From positions 1,612,001-1,676,000 of the forward strand of contig NZ_CP133656.1 in the NCBI RefSeq assembly GCF_036885195.1: a stretch of DNA of 64,000 nucleotides, read 5' to 3'. Below, in pieces: positions 44,981 through 53,701 of the stretch. How positions within the stretch are numbered: the first letter of the stretch is position 1; each line of letters begins with the position of its first letter. A program made the translations under genes and the position numbers. Source of the DNA: Pectobacterium cacticida. GTDB lineage: Bacteria; Pseudomonadota; Gammaproteobacteria; Enterobacterales; Enterobacteriaceae. The notes under the pieces were generated by a model. It searched no databases, was not told where the DNA came from, and saw only the letters and a program-made list of their open reading frames with translations.

Positions 44981-45003
44981 CCGGTATCACCGTTTCCTCT
45001 TAC

Positions 45004-45019
45004 CTGCAAACGTTTTACT
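45004..45019 (+). promoter_or_regulatory. PurR operator upstream of pyrD
   Basis: CTGCAAACGTTTTACT matches the PurR consensus ACGCAAACGTTTTCCT closely, with the central CAAACGTTT intact. pyrD is a known PurR target in E. coli. Confidence 0.8.
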
Positions 45020-45061
45020 TTCCGCAGCGTTGGAATTACCATCAGCGGTCGTGAGTTAAAC

Positions 45062-45067
45062 TATAAT
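45062..45067 (+). promoter_or_regulatory. -10 element (TATAAT) of the likely pyrD promoter
   Basis: A perfect TATAAT lies 80 bp before the pyrD start and 43 bp after the PurR operator. No good -35 box stands at the usual spacing. The first transcribed bases would fall in or beside the small hairpin CCAGCGATTGCTGG. Confidence 0.55.
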
Positions 45068-45146
45068 CCAGCGATTGCTGGAATCCGCTATTGCTGGCTT
45101 TCAGCGTAGACAAGATACCTTTGCGGTAGGGATCTCAGGAGACCAT

Positions 45147-46157
45147 ATGTTCTATCCCGTCATTAAAAAAGCGCTATTTCAACTCGATCCCGAGCGTGCA
45201 CATGAGTTGACCTTCCAACAATTACGTCGTATTACCCACACGCCTTTTGAATTTCTCGTCCGTCAATCCGTTCCGACTAAACCGGTGACCTGCATGGGGT
45301 TATCGTTTAAAAACCCATTAGGTTTAGCGGCGGGATTAGATAAAGACGGCGAATGCATTGATGCGTTAGGCGCAATGGGGTTCGGTCATATTGAAGTGGG
45401 CACGGTAACGCCACGCCCTCAATCCGGTAATGATAAACCGCGGTTGTTCCGCGTAGTGGAAGCGGAAGGGTTAATAAACCGGATGGGCTTCAATAATAAA
45501 GGCGTGGACTATCTGGTCGAAAATGTAAAGAAAACGCATTTTGGCGGTGTGATAGGAATCAACATTGGCAAGAATAAAGATACGCCGGTTGAGCAGGGTA
45601 AAGACGATTATTTGATTTGCATGGATAAGGTTTATGCTCACGCTGGTTACATTGCCATCAATATCTCATCACCAAATACGCCAGGATTACGTAGCCTGCA
45701 ATATGGTGAGGCATTGGATGATCTATTGCGCGCGATAAAGAATAAGCAGGCAGAATTAAGCGAAAAGCAGCAAAAATATGTTCCTGTGGCCGTTAAGATC
45801 GCGCCGGATCTTTCTACCGAGGAGTTGATCCAAATTGCAGATAGCCTGGTTCGTCATAACATTGATGGCGTGATTGCGACGAATACAACGCTTGACAGGA
45901 CATTGATTCAGGGATTGAACCACTGTGGGCAAACGGGGGGATTAAGTGGACGCCCGTTGCAAACACGCAGTACGGAAATTATCCGTCGTTTGTCACAGGA
46001 ACTCGCGGGGCGTTTACCCATTATTGGCGTAGGCGGCATAGATTCTTTGATTGCCGCGCGCGAAAAAATGGCGGCAGGCGCTTCTTTATTGCAGATCTAT
46101 TCTGGTTTTATTTTCCATGGCCCTCGCCTGATTAAGGATATTGTGACTCATATTTAA
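45147..46157 (+). CDS. pyrD: Dihydroorotate dehydrogenase (quinone), class 2
   Basis: A membrane-associated flavoenzyme oxidising dihydroorotate to orotate in pyrimidine synthesis, passing electrons to quinone. The start at 45147 (MFYPVIKKALFQLDPERAHE) has CAGGAG upstream and gives 336 residues as in E. coli; an in-frame start at 45075 is rejected. Key segments are the FMN and substrate region NPLGLAAGLDKDGE, FNNKGVD, and ISSPNTPGLR with the catalytic serine near 175. A PurR site and a -10 element lie upstream. Confidence 0.96.
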   Translation: MFYPVIKKALFQLDPERAHELTFQQLRRITHTPFEFLVRQSVPTKPVTCMGLSFKNPLGLAAGLDKDGECIDALGAMGFGHIEVGTVTPRPQSGNDKPRLFRVVEAEGLINRMGFNNKGVDYLVENVKKTHFGGVIGINIGKNKDTPVEQGKDDYLICMDKVYAHAGYIAINISSPNTPGLRSLQYGEALDDLLRAIKNKQAELSEKQQKYVPVAVKIAPDLSTEELIQIADSLVRHNIDGVIATNTTLDRTLIQGLNHCGQTGGLSGRPLQTRSTEIIRRLSQELAGRLPIIGVGGIDSLIAAREKMAAGASLLQIYSGFIFHGPRLIKDIVTHI

Positions 46158-46277
46158 TCCTTAAGCCCTTCCATTCCTGGCTGGGGGTTTATTTATTCCT
46201 CCAGCTAGTCTATATTTTATTCGTTTACGTTAGTCATTTTTAGCGCTGATTGCACGGTTATCTAGCAAGGCGACGCC

Positions 46278-46346
46278 ATGATTACTATGCCTAAAATACA
46301 AACTATGGCTAAAATACAAACCATGTCGAAAATACAAACTATGTAA
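46278..46346 (+). CDS. Possible 22-residue leader peptide encoded by an 18-bp tandem repeat
   Basis: An ATG at 46278 with AAGG 7 bp upstream opens a frame that reads MITMPKIQTMAKIQTMSKIQ, then TM and a TAA at 46344. It is made of six-codon units (Thr-Met-x-Lys-Ile-Gln). The stop lies 73 bp before zapC. I know of no family. Translation is unproven, but the exact six-codon period and good spacing of the ribosome site make it worth noting. Confidence 0.35.
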   Translation: MITMPKIQTMAKIQTMSKIQTM

Positions 46347-46355
46347 AGAACGCAA
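46284..46355 (+). repeat. Four imperfect 18-bp tandem repeats before zapC
   Basis: Units at 46284, 46302, 46320 and 46338. The first two, ACTATGCCTAAAATACAA and ACTATGGCTAAAATACAA, differ at one base; the third differs at three and the fourth is more diverged (ACTATGTAAAGAACGCAA). The array lies in the 262-bp gap between pyrD and zapC, which otherwise holds nothing recognisable. Confidence 0.85.
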
Positions 46356-46419
46356 ACATGGTAAGAAATACGACCAGCCATTTCTAAAAATTCTATTACC
46401 CAGGCTAAGGACAAATAAT

Positions 46420-47007
46420 ATGAAGTTAAAACCTGATGATAACTGGCGCTGGTATTTTGATACGGATCACGATCGGCTGATGCTGGATCTGGCTAACGGT
46501 ATGTTATTTCGTTCTCGCTTCCCGTCTAAAATGCTAACGCCGGATGCCTTTAACTCATGTCCATTTTGCGTTGATGATGCCGCATTATTTTTTATTTATC
46601 ATGATAAATGCCAAAATACGGCGTTGTACCGTGACCGTCAAAATGAATTAGTTTTGAATGCGCTGGTGGCAACGCGCTTTCTGAAACCGTTGATGCCGAA
46701 AAGCTGGTATTTCATGCAGCAGTCAGGCGCGAGCCCGTTTCTACCACTATCGGGTGACATTGTGCAGGTGCAAGTGACAGAAACGGATGAAATAGCCTAT
46801 TTCCTGGTGGCAGAAGCAGGAGAAAAAGCCAGCCTCTGTTTACTGGCGCAAGAAGCGTTGTCCTTAAATAATAAAATCATGAGATTAGGCGACGCGATAA
46901 AAATTATGCACGATAGATTGATGCCAGCCGTGCAACAACATGGCGCACAGAAGGAATATCTGGCAGATGAAGAGGCATCGGCATTTGAGTATGCTAAGGT
47001 TGTGTAA
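46420..47007 (+). CDS. zapC: Cell division protein ZapC
   Basis: A cytosolic FtsZ-ring-associated protein that bundles FtsZ protofilaments. The 195-residue protein begins MKLKPDDNWRWYFDTDHDRL, as the family does, with LDLANGMLFRSRF and LLAQEALSLNN further on. It is some 15 residues longer than E. coli ZapC (180), mostly at the C-terminus. It is convergent with ycbX, whose stop is 37 bp beyond. Confidence 0.93.
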   Translation: MKLKPDDNWRWYFDTDHDRLMLDLANGMLFRSRFPSKMLTPDAFNSCPFCVDDAALFFIYHDKCQNTALYRDRQNELVLNALVATRFLKPLMPKSWYFMQQSGASPFLPLSGDIVQVQVTETDEIAYFLVAEAGEKASLCLLAQEALSLNNKIMRLGDAIKIMHDRLMPAVQQHGAQKEYLADEEASAFEYAKVV

Positions 47008-47043
47008 TCTACGGCATAGCCTAAATGCCAGTGCATTGTTTTC

Positions 47044-48147
47044 CTATTGCAGATGAACGTCGCTCTGGGGAATACAGCTACAGCTAAGAATTTCACCGTT
47101 TGCACGAATGGCATTTTGCTTGAGTGCAGCCACTTCACCACTGACAAGTGTCAATTTACAGCAGCCGCACAGCCCAGCCCGACATGAATAGGGAATGCGA
47201 ATACCCTGTTGCTCTAACTGCTCCAACAAAATATGCTGATTATTTCCTGGTAACGACTTTCCCTGATAGTGGATGGTGACAGCCTGTGCGGTTGAGACGG
47301 GAATATTCAGGCGTTCGACCTCCTGACCAGCGCCATAACGGCGTGGCGGTTGGGTCTCCAGCACCTCCAGCGTATCGCCTACACGAATGATGCCCGTATT
47401 TCTGGCGACCAGATTTAGCCCAAAGTCCACGTCGCCGTTGTCGGCGGTACGAAAAGATTGCAAGGTTGCCAGTGGTTCTCCTGTCGGATGTTTCCGACCC
47501 CCTTCGATGCTGACAGTCGTGAAAACACAGCGGCTACAGGGTTTCACCACGTCAAAAACAATCTCGCCGATACGAATGACCTTCCAGCTATCTTCGGCGA
47601 AGGCTTCCGCGCCAGCGACCACCACATTGGCACGAAACTGTTCGATTTTTATTCCAGCCGAGCAACGTTGCCGTAGTGCCTGAAACGAGGCATCGTTAAT
47701 CAGCAAAAACGGATAGCCATCAGCAAATGCCAGAGGAACCGCCGGATAATGTTTAACTCGCCGTGATGGTGTATGGCCCACCCAGCGAAGCTGCACTGCG
47801 CGATGGAAATACTGACTTAGCCAGGTGTTGATTGCATCAGGTGCGACATGCGCGGTGAAGTGTGTTCCCCAGACTTCTGTTGGCTGAGGGGGTTCAACGA
47901 AGTCAGTAAAACGTATCGTTGCCGATTGGCCATCCGGCGCGGCAAGAAACAGCCCGTCAGGCAATAACGCAGGCGTAAACAATACCATCTGCGGGTACTG
48001 GCGTGCGGTGATAAAGGTGCCATCCGGCTCCGTCACCATGAAAGCGCGATCGTGCGCCAGCCCGCCGACAGACGCCATGGCATGGGACAACTGTAGCCCC
48101 CGCATCGATTTTACCGGATGAATATAAAGTCGTGTTACCGCAACCAC
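47044..48147 (-). CDS. ycbX: YcbX, MOSC-domain and [2Fe-2S] ferredoxin fusion
   Basis: A molybdenum-cofactor enzyme of 367 residues that in E. coli detoxifies N-hydroxylated base analogues such as 6-hydroxylaminopurine. It uses a GTG start at 48147. Order of parts: MOSC N-terminal beta barrel (TRLYIHPVKSMRG near 5-17), a MOSC domain with the cofactor cysteine region KPCSRCVFTTVS near 196-207, and a C-terminal plant-type ferredoxin with YSCRAGLCGCCKL and a final CSC for the iron-sulphur cluster. It is divergent from rlmL. Confidence 0.94.
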   Translation of the reverse strand: MVAVTRLYIHPVKSMRGLQLSHAMASVGGLAHDRAFMVTEPDGTFITARQYPQMVLFTPALLPDGLFLAAPDGQSATIRFTDFVEPPQPTEVWGTHFTAHVAPDAINTWLSQYFHRAVQLRWVGHTPSRRVKHYPAVPLAFADGYPFLLINDASFQALRQRCSAGIKIEQFRANVVVAGAEAFAEDSWKVIRIGEIVFDVVKPCSRCVFTTVSIEGGRKHPTGEPLATLQSFRTADNGDVDFGLNLVARNTGIIRVGDTLEVLETQPPRRYGAGQEVERLNIPVSTAQAVTIHYQGKSLPGNNQHILLEQLEQQGIRIPYSCRAGLCGCCKLTLVSGEVAALKQNAIRANGEILSCSCIPQSDVHLQ

Positions 48148-48255
48148 GGCATGTTTCCCCCGCCAAAGTAAAACGGCAACTTTATGACAAGCGACGTGGA
48201 TTAGCTATAATGCGCTTCAATTTCTTTTATGAACCTATTTGGTGATAGTAACAAC

Positions 48256-50373
48256 ATGAATGCTTTGTTTGCCAGCACGGCGCGGGGACTGGAAGAGTTA
48301 TTAAAAAGCGAACTCGAATCATTGGGCGCGCAGTCCTGTGCGGTGGTGCAGGGGGGCGTCCATTTCTCGGGGGACAACCGTCTGCTGTACCGAAGCCTGC
48401 TGTGGAGTCGTCTGGCATCGCGTATTTTGCTGCCGTTGAATGAATTCAAGGTTCACAGCGATCTGGATCTGTATTTAGGGGTGCAGGCGATTGATTGGCC
48501 ATCGATCTTTAACGTTAACAGCACGTTTGCCGTGCATTTTACCGGTACCAATGACGATATCCGCAATAGCCAGTACGGCGCGTTAAAAGTCAAAGATGCG
48601 ATTGTCGATAGCTTCACGCGCAAAACCGGGCAGCGGCCGGATGTGGCGAAACAGCTGCCGGATATCCGCGTTAATGTTTTCCTGCAACGCGATATGGCCA
48701 GCGTTGCGCTGGATCTGAGCGGAGATGGCTTACATCAGCGGGGTTACCGCGATCTGGCTGGGCTGGCGCCGCTAAAAGAAAATCTGGCGGCGGCGATTGT
48801 GCTGCGATCCGGCTGGCAAAACGGCACGCCGTTGGTCGATCCGATGTGCGGTTCTGGCACGCTACTGATTGAAGCGGCGATGATAGCTTCCGATCGCGCG
48901 CCCGGTTTGCATCGAACACGCTGGGGATTTAACGCCTGGTTAAAGCACGATGCGGGACTGTGGCATGAACTCACCAGCGAAGCACAGCAACGTGCGCGTG
49001 AGGGCTTACAGGCGGCCACGTCCCGTTTCTTCGGCTCGGATAATGACCGTCGTGTGATTGAGATTGCTAAAGCGAATGCCCGTCGCGCTGGCGTCGCTGA
49101 GCTGATCTCCTTTGGTGTAAAAGATGCGGCGCAGTTGCAGAATCCCTTACCGGATGGGCCAAAAGGAACGGTCGTCAGCAACCCGCCATACGGCGAACGC
49201 CTTGAGAGCGAGCCTGCGCTAATCGCCTTGTATAATATGCTGGGCCGAAAAATGAAAAGCGACTTTGGCGGTTGGCAGCTCTCGTTGTTCAGCGCATCGC
49301 CGGCGCTGCTAAGCTGCCTGCAACTGCGTGCTGAACGCCAATTCAAGGCAAAAAATGGCCCACTGGACTGTGTACAGAAAAATTATCAATTGGCAGAAAC
49401 GCAGGGCGAATCCGCTGGGCAAATCGCCGAAGACTTCGCCAACCGCCTGCGTAAGAACTTGCGCAAGCTAGAGAAATGGGCGCGGCAGCAGGGGATTGAA
49501 TGCTATCGCCTCTATGATGCCGACCTGCCTGAATATAATGTGGCGGTTGACCGCTACGGCAGTTGGGTCGTGGTTCAGGAATATGCGCCGCCGAAAACGG
49601 TTGATGCGCAAAAAGCTCGCCAGCGGCTATTTGATGTGATCAATGCCACGCTGAGCGTGCTGGAATTACCGTCGAACCGTCTGGTGCTGAAAACGCGTGA
49701 GCGTCAGAAAGGTAAAAATCAGTATGAAAAACTGGCCCAAAAAGGCGACTTCCTTCTGATGGAAGAGTTTGGGGCCAAACTGTGGGTTAATTTGACCGAC
49801 TACCTCGATACGGGGTTATTCCTTGACCATCGTATCGCTCGCAAAATGCTGAGTGAGATAAGCCGCGGTAAAGATTTTCTTAACCTGTTTGCCTATACGG
49901 GTACGGCGAGTGTGCACGCGGGACTCGGCGGCGCGCGCTCAACGACCACCGTCGATATGTCGCGAACGTATCTGGAATGGGCAGAAAAAAACCTGCGGGT
50001 GAATGGCCTGACAGGGCGCCAACATCGCCTGATTCAGGCGGATTGCTTATCATGGCTGCGCAATGCGAATGAACAGTTTGATGTTATCTTCATCGATCCG
50101 CCGACCTTCTCTAATTCAAAACGGATGGACGCCTCATTTGATGTCCAGCGCGATCACTTAGCGTTGATGAAAGATCTCAAACACTTATTGCGTCGTGGCG
50201 GTACTATCATGTTTTCGAATAACAAACGCGGTTTCCAGATGGATAGAGACGGCCTGGCTGCGCTAGGGCTCAGCGCCAAAGAAATTACCGCCCAAACCCA
50301 ATCTCCGGATTTTGCCCGAAATCGTCAGATTCATAACTGTTGGCTGCTCACTCATGCCAACGAGGAAAAGTAA
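48256..50373 (+). CDS. rlmL: Bifunctional 23S rRNA (m2G2445/m7G2069) methyltransferase
   Basis: A fusion enzyme, RlmKL, of 705 residues. The N-terminal half (THUMP domain, about 45-155, then a Rossmann domain with DPMCGSGTLLIEAA near 195-208 and NPPYGE) makes m2G2445. The C-terminal half (LNLFAYTGTASVHAG, IDPPTFSNSKRM) makes m7G2069. The start at 48256 (MNALFASTARGLEEL) matches E. coli, although its ribosome site is weak; an in-frame ATG at 48229 adds nine residues. uup begins 3 bp after the stop. Confidence 0.95.
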   Translation: MNALFASTARGLEELLKSELESLGAQSCAVVQGGVHFSGDNRLLYRSLLWSRLASRILLPLNEFKVHSDLDLYLGVQAIDWPSIFNVNSTFAVHFTGTNDDIRNSQYGALKVKDAIVDSFTRKTGQRPDVAKQLPDIRVNVFLQRDMASVALDLSGDGLHQRGYRDLAGLAPLKENLAAAIVLRSGWQNGTPLVDPMCGSGTLLIEAAMIASDRAPGLHRTRWGFNAWLKHDAGLWHELTSEAQQRAREGLQAATSRFFGSDNDRRVIEIAKANARRAGVAELISFGVKDAAQLQNPLPDGPKGTVVSNPPYGERLESEPALIALYNMLGRKMKSDFGGWQLSLFSASPALLSCLQLRAERQFKAKNGPLDCVQKNYQLAETQGESAGQIAEDFANRLRKNLRKLEKWARQQGIECYRLYDADLPEYNVAVDRYGSWVVVQEYAPPKTVDAQKARQRLFDVINATLSVLELPSNRLVLKTRERQKGKNQYEKLAQKGDFLLMEEFGAKLWVNLTDYLDTGLFLDHRIARKMLSEISRGKDFLNLFAYTGTASVHAGLGGARSTTTVDMSRTYLEWAEKNLRVNGLTGRQHRLIQADCLSWLRNANEQFDVIFIDPPTFSNSKRMDASFDVQRDHLALMKDLKHLLRRGGTIMFSNNKRGFQMDRDGLAALGLSAKEITAQTQSPDFARNRQIHNCWLLTHANEEK

Positions 50374-50376
50374 CCG

Positions 50377-52287
50377 ATGTCTTTAATCAGTGTTTCAGGT
50401 GCATGGCTGTCGTTTAGCGATGCGCCGCTGTTGGATAACACCGAACTTCATATCGAAGAGAATGAGCGCGTTTGTCTGGTTGGTCGCAACGGTGCGGGTA
50501 AATCGACCCTGCTAAAAATTCTGGCCAAAGAGATCCCTCTTGATGATGGAAGAATTACCTATGAGCAGGATCTGATCGTCGCGCGCCTGCAGCAGGATCC
50601 TCCGCGTAATGTTGCCGGTAGCGTTTTTGACTTTGTCGCCGAAGGCGTTGCCGCGCAAGCGGATTACCTGAAGAACTATCACGCCATGCTGCGTTTGGTT
50701 GAAAGTGACCCCAGCGAAAAACACCTGAACCAGTTGGCGGCATTGCAAGAGGTTCTCGAACATCAGGGGCTGTGGCAACTGGAAAGCCGCATTCATGAAG
50801 TGCTGGAACAACTGGGCTTGTCCGCTAATGCGCCGCTGGCGTCGCTCTCTGGCGGTTGGCTGCGTAAAGCGGCTCTCGGCAGGGCGCTGGTAAGCTCGCC
50901 ACGCGTGTTGTTGTTAGATGAACCGACCAACCATTTGGATATTGAGACGATTGATTGGTTGGAAACCTTTCTGAAAACGTTTCAGGGTAGCATCGTTTTC
51001 ATCTCCCATGACCGATCGTTTATTCGCAATATGGCGACCCGCATTGTCGACCTCGATCGCGGCAAGCTGGTTTCCTGGCCGGGCAACTACGATAAATATC
51101 TGGCAGGAAAAGAAGAAGCGCTGCGGGTGGAAGATCTGCAAAACGCGGAGTTCGATCGTAAGCTGGCGCAGGAAGAAGTGTGGATCCGTCAGGGGATTAA
51201 AGCACGCCGTACTCGTAATGAAGGCCGCGTGCGGGCGTTGAAAGCGATGCGTCAAGAGCGGGCGCAACGTCGAGAGGTATTGGGATCGGCGAAAATGCAG
51301 GTGGAAGAGGCGACGCGTTCCGGCAAGATAGTGTTTGAACTGGAAGATATTAACTATCAGGTGGATAATAAAACACTGGTGCGCCACTTTTCTGCCCAGG
51401 TGCAACGCGGAGACAAGATCGCGCTAGTCGGGCCGAATGGCTGTGGTAAAACCACGCTGCTAAAATTGATGTTAGGAGAATTAAAACCCGCCAGTGGACG
51501 TGTGCATTGTGGTACGAAGCTGGAGGTGGCCTATTTCGATCAGCATCGCGCCGAGCTCGATCCCGAACGCACCGTCATGGACAATTTGGCCGAGGGTAAA
51601 CAGGAAGTGATGGTGAACGGCCGTTCTCGCCATGTGTTGGGCTATTTGCAGGATTTCCTGTTCCATCCCAAACGGGCAATGACGCCGGTAAAAGCATTAT
51701 CGGGAGGAGAACGTAACCGCCTGTTGCTGGCGCGTTTATTCCTCAAGCCGAGCAACCTGCTGATTCTTGATGAACCGACCAACGATCTGGACGTAGAAAC
51801 GCTGGAGTTGCTGGAAGAACTCATCGAAAACTATCAGGGAACCGTTTTGCTGGTCAGCCATGACCGCCAGTTCGTTGATAATTCAGTAACCGAATGTTGG
51901 ATCTTTGAAGGTGAGGGGAAGATTTCTCGCTTTGTTGGTGGCTATTTCGACGCGCAGCAGCAGCGTGCCGCGGCAACGCCGCTGAAGACGGTGGCTGCGT
52001 CGGCGGTAACCCCTCAGGCGGCAGCGGCAAATATCGCACCGCCCGCTAAACGTCATGTCGTGAAGTTAAGTTATAACCAGCAGCGCGAGCTAGAGCAGTT
52101 ACCGTTGCGAATTGAGCAGCTAGAGCAAGAGATTGCGTTGCTGCAAGCGAAGATGAGTGACGCTGATTTCTTTAGCCGCCCATATGATGAAACACAGCCG
52201 GTTATGGCGGCTCTGGCGGAAGCGGAAAATACGCTGGAAAGCTGTTTTGCTCGCTGGGAAGCGCTGGAAGCCCAGAAAAACAGCTGA
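50377..52287 (+). CDS. uup: ABC-F family ATPase Uup
   Basis: A soluble twin-ATPase protein of 636 residues of the ABC-F group, which binds ribosomes. Loss raises transposon precise excision in E. coli. Two nucleotide domains are seen: Walker A GRNGAGKST near 37-45 with LSGGWLRKAA and LLLDEPTNHLD, and GPNGCGKTT near 352-360 with LSGGERNR and LILDEPTNDLD. A charged linker joins them, and a C-terminal coiled coil (about 560-636) with DNA-binding properties follows. It is co-directional with rlmL. Confidence 0.95.
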   Translation: MSLISVSGAWLSFSDAPLLDNTELHIEENERVCLVGRNGAGKSTLLKILAKEIPLDDGRITYEQDLIVARLQQDPPRNVAGSVFDFVAEGVAAQADYLKNYHAMLRLVESDPSEKHLNQLAALQEVLEHQGLWQLESRIHEVLEQLGLSANAPLASLSGGWLRKAALGRALVSSPRVLLLDEPTNHLDIETIDWLETFLKTFQGSIVFISHDRSFIRNMATRIVDLDRGKLVSWPGNYDKYLAGKEEALRVEDLQNAEFDRKLAQEEVWIRQGIKARRTRNEGRVRALKAMRQERAQRREVLGSAKMQVEEATRSGKIVFELEDINYQVDNKTLVRHFSAQVQRGDKIALVGPNGCGKTTLLKLMLGELKPASGRVHCGTKLEVAYFDQHRAELDPERTVMDNLAEGKQEVMVNGRSRHVLGYLQDFLFHPKRAMTPVKALSGGERNRLLLARLFLKPSNLLILDEPTNDLDVETLELLEELIENYQGTVLLVSHDRQFVDNSVTECWIFEGEGKISRFVGGYFDAQQQRAAATPLKTVAASAVTPQAAAANIAPPAKRHVVKLSYNQQRELEQLPLRIEQLEQEIALLQAKMSDADFFSRPYDETQPVMAALAEAENTLESCFARWEALEAQKNS

Positions 52288-52381
52288 TTCAAGCGTTAAT
52301 ATTGCCGTTTTAATAGAAGCGTGTTCCCCCTGTATTTGGGGGATTTAGGTCAGATGCTGACGACTTCGAAGGAGAATATGC

Positions 52382-53701
52382 GTGTGTTCCCATCACGAGC
52401 GTCATAAACCTGTTCATAGGCACGACCAAGAGCATGAGCATCATCATGATGACTATATGCTTTGCCCGCAATGTGATCTTTTGGTGGAATTGCCGACATT
52501 GTTGCACGGACAAAAGGCGACCTGCCCACGCTGCCATACGGCGCTTACCAGTCGACAGGCCGAACCACGCAGGCGGCCCGTCGGTTATGCGGCGAGTGCG
52601 CTATTCATGTTATTGCTGGCTAACCTTTTCCCCTTCGTTTCGATGCGTGTGGCGGGGATCTCCAGCGAAATTACCCTGATGCAGATCCCAAAGGTAATGG
52701 TGGCGGAAAATTATGCCAGCGTTGCCACGCTGTTTGTGCTGTTTGTCCAGTTGGTTCCGGCTCTTAGCATGGTGATGCTAATTCTGCTCTGTCTGCACGT
52801 CTCGCTGCCGTTGGCATTGAGGAAGGGCATGGGGAACATACTGTTCCATTTAAAAAGCTGGGGAATGGCGGAGATTTTTCTGGCTGGGGTGCTGGTCAGC
52901 TTCGTCAAACTGATGGCTTATGGCGACATTGGCATCGGTGACAGTTTCATACCTTTTATCTTGTTCTGTCTGCTGCAATTGCTGGCATTCCAAAGTCTCG
53001 ATCGACGCTGGTTATGGAATGACATTGTGCCGCCCCCAGCATTACCCGCGTCGCCGACTCTGGGCGCGAGCGGGCTTTCGCAAGGCTTACGTTCATGCTC
53101 ATGTTGTACCGCGATCCTGCCCGTCAATCAGTTGGTATGCCCGCGTTGTCACTCGCGAGGATATGCGCGTAAGAAGCAGAGTCTGCAATGGACACTGGCT
53201 TTGCTGTTGACATCCGTCATGCTCTATATCCCTTCAAATCTGCTACCGATTATGGTGACCGAAGCTTTTGGCGATCGGATGGGGTCGACCATCATGTCGG
53301 GGGTGATTCTGCTCTGGGGGATGGGATCTTACCCTGTCGCGCTGGTGATTTTTATTGCCAGCGTGATGGTGCCATCGCTAAAAATGCTTGCGCTGGGCTG
53401 GCTATGCTGGCAGGCAAACGGGAAAAGTTCAAAACAAGCAGACAGTGGACGGATGCACGTCATCTATGAAATGGTTGAGTTTGTTGGGCGTTGGTCGATG
53501 ATTGATGTGTTTGTGATTGCCGTTCTGTCCGCGATGGTACGAATTGGCCACCTAATGAGTATTTACCCCGCTATTGGCGCGGTTCTGTTCGCGGCCGTGG
53601 TGATATTGACCATGATTGCCGCAATGATGTTTGATCCCCGTTTATTGTGGGATCGTCGCAATGATGTTCTTCATAAGGAGTCGGCCGTTGGCGAACGATA
53701 A
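52382..53701 (+). CDS. pqiA: Intermembrane transport protein PqiA with a histidine-rich N-terminus
   Basis: The inner-membrane part of the Pqi lipid-transport system, 439 residues. A GTG start at 52382 is chosen since GAAGGAG lies 7 bp before it. Two zinc-ribbon modules (CPQC/CPRC near 28-52 and CSCC/CPRC near 237-260) each precede four membrane segments. The first 25 residues contain nine or ten histidines among acidic residues, an insertion relative to E. coli PqiA, which reads CEHHHAAKHILCSQC. In pqiABC, PqiB forms the tunnel and PqiC is the outer membrane lipoprotein; the operon is induced by paraquat in E. coli. Confidence 0.94.
   Translation: MCSHHERHKPVHRHDQEHEHHHDDYMLCPQCDLLVELPTLLHGQKATCPRCHTALTSRQAEPRRRPVGYAASALFMLLLANLFPFVSMRVAGISSEITLMQIPKVMVAENYASVATLFVLFVQLVPALSMVMLILLCLHVSLPLALRKGMGNILFHLKSWGMAEIFLAGVLVSFVKLMAYGDIGIGDSFIPFILFCLLQLLAFQSLDRRWLWNDIVPPPALPASPTLGASGLSQGLRSCSCCTAILPVNQLVCPRCHSRGYARKKQSLQWTLALLLTSVMLYIPSNLLPIMVTEAFGDRMGSTIMSGVILLWGMGSYPVALVIFIASVMVPSLKMLALGWLCWQANGKSSKQADSGRMHVIYEMVEFVGRWSMIDVFVIAVLSAMVRIGHLMSIYPAIGAVLFAAVVILTMIAAMMFDPRLLWDRRNDVLHKESAVGER

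Noticed and set aside
52378..52407. Nine-codon frame starting ATG that overlaps the pqiA GTG start
   Set aside because: The GGAG-to-ATG spacing is only 3 bp, while the GTG start has 7 bp and gives the PqiA N-terminus.
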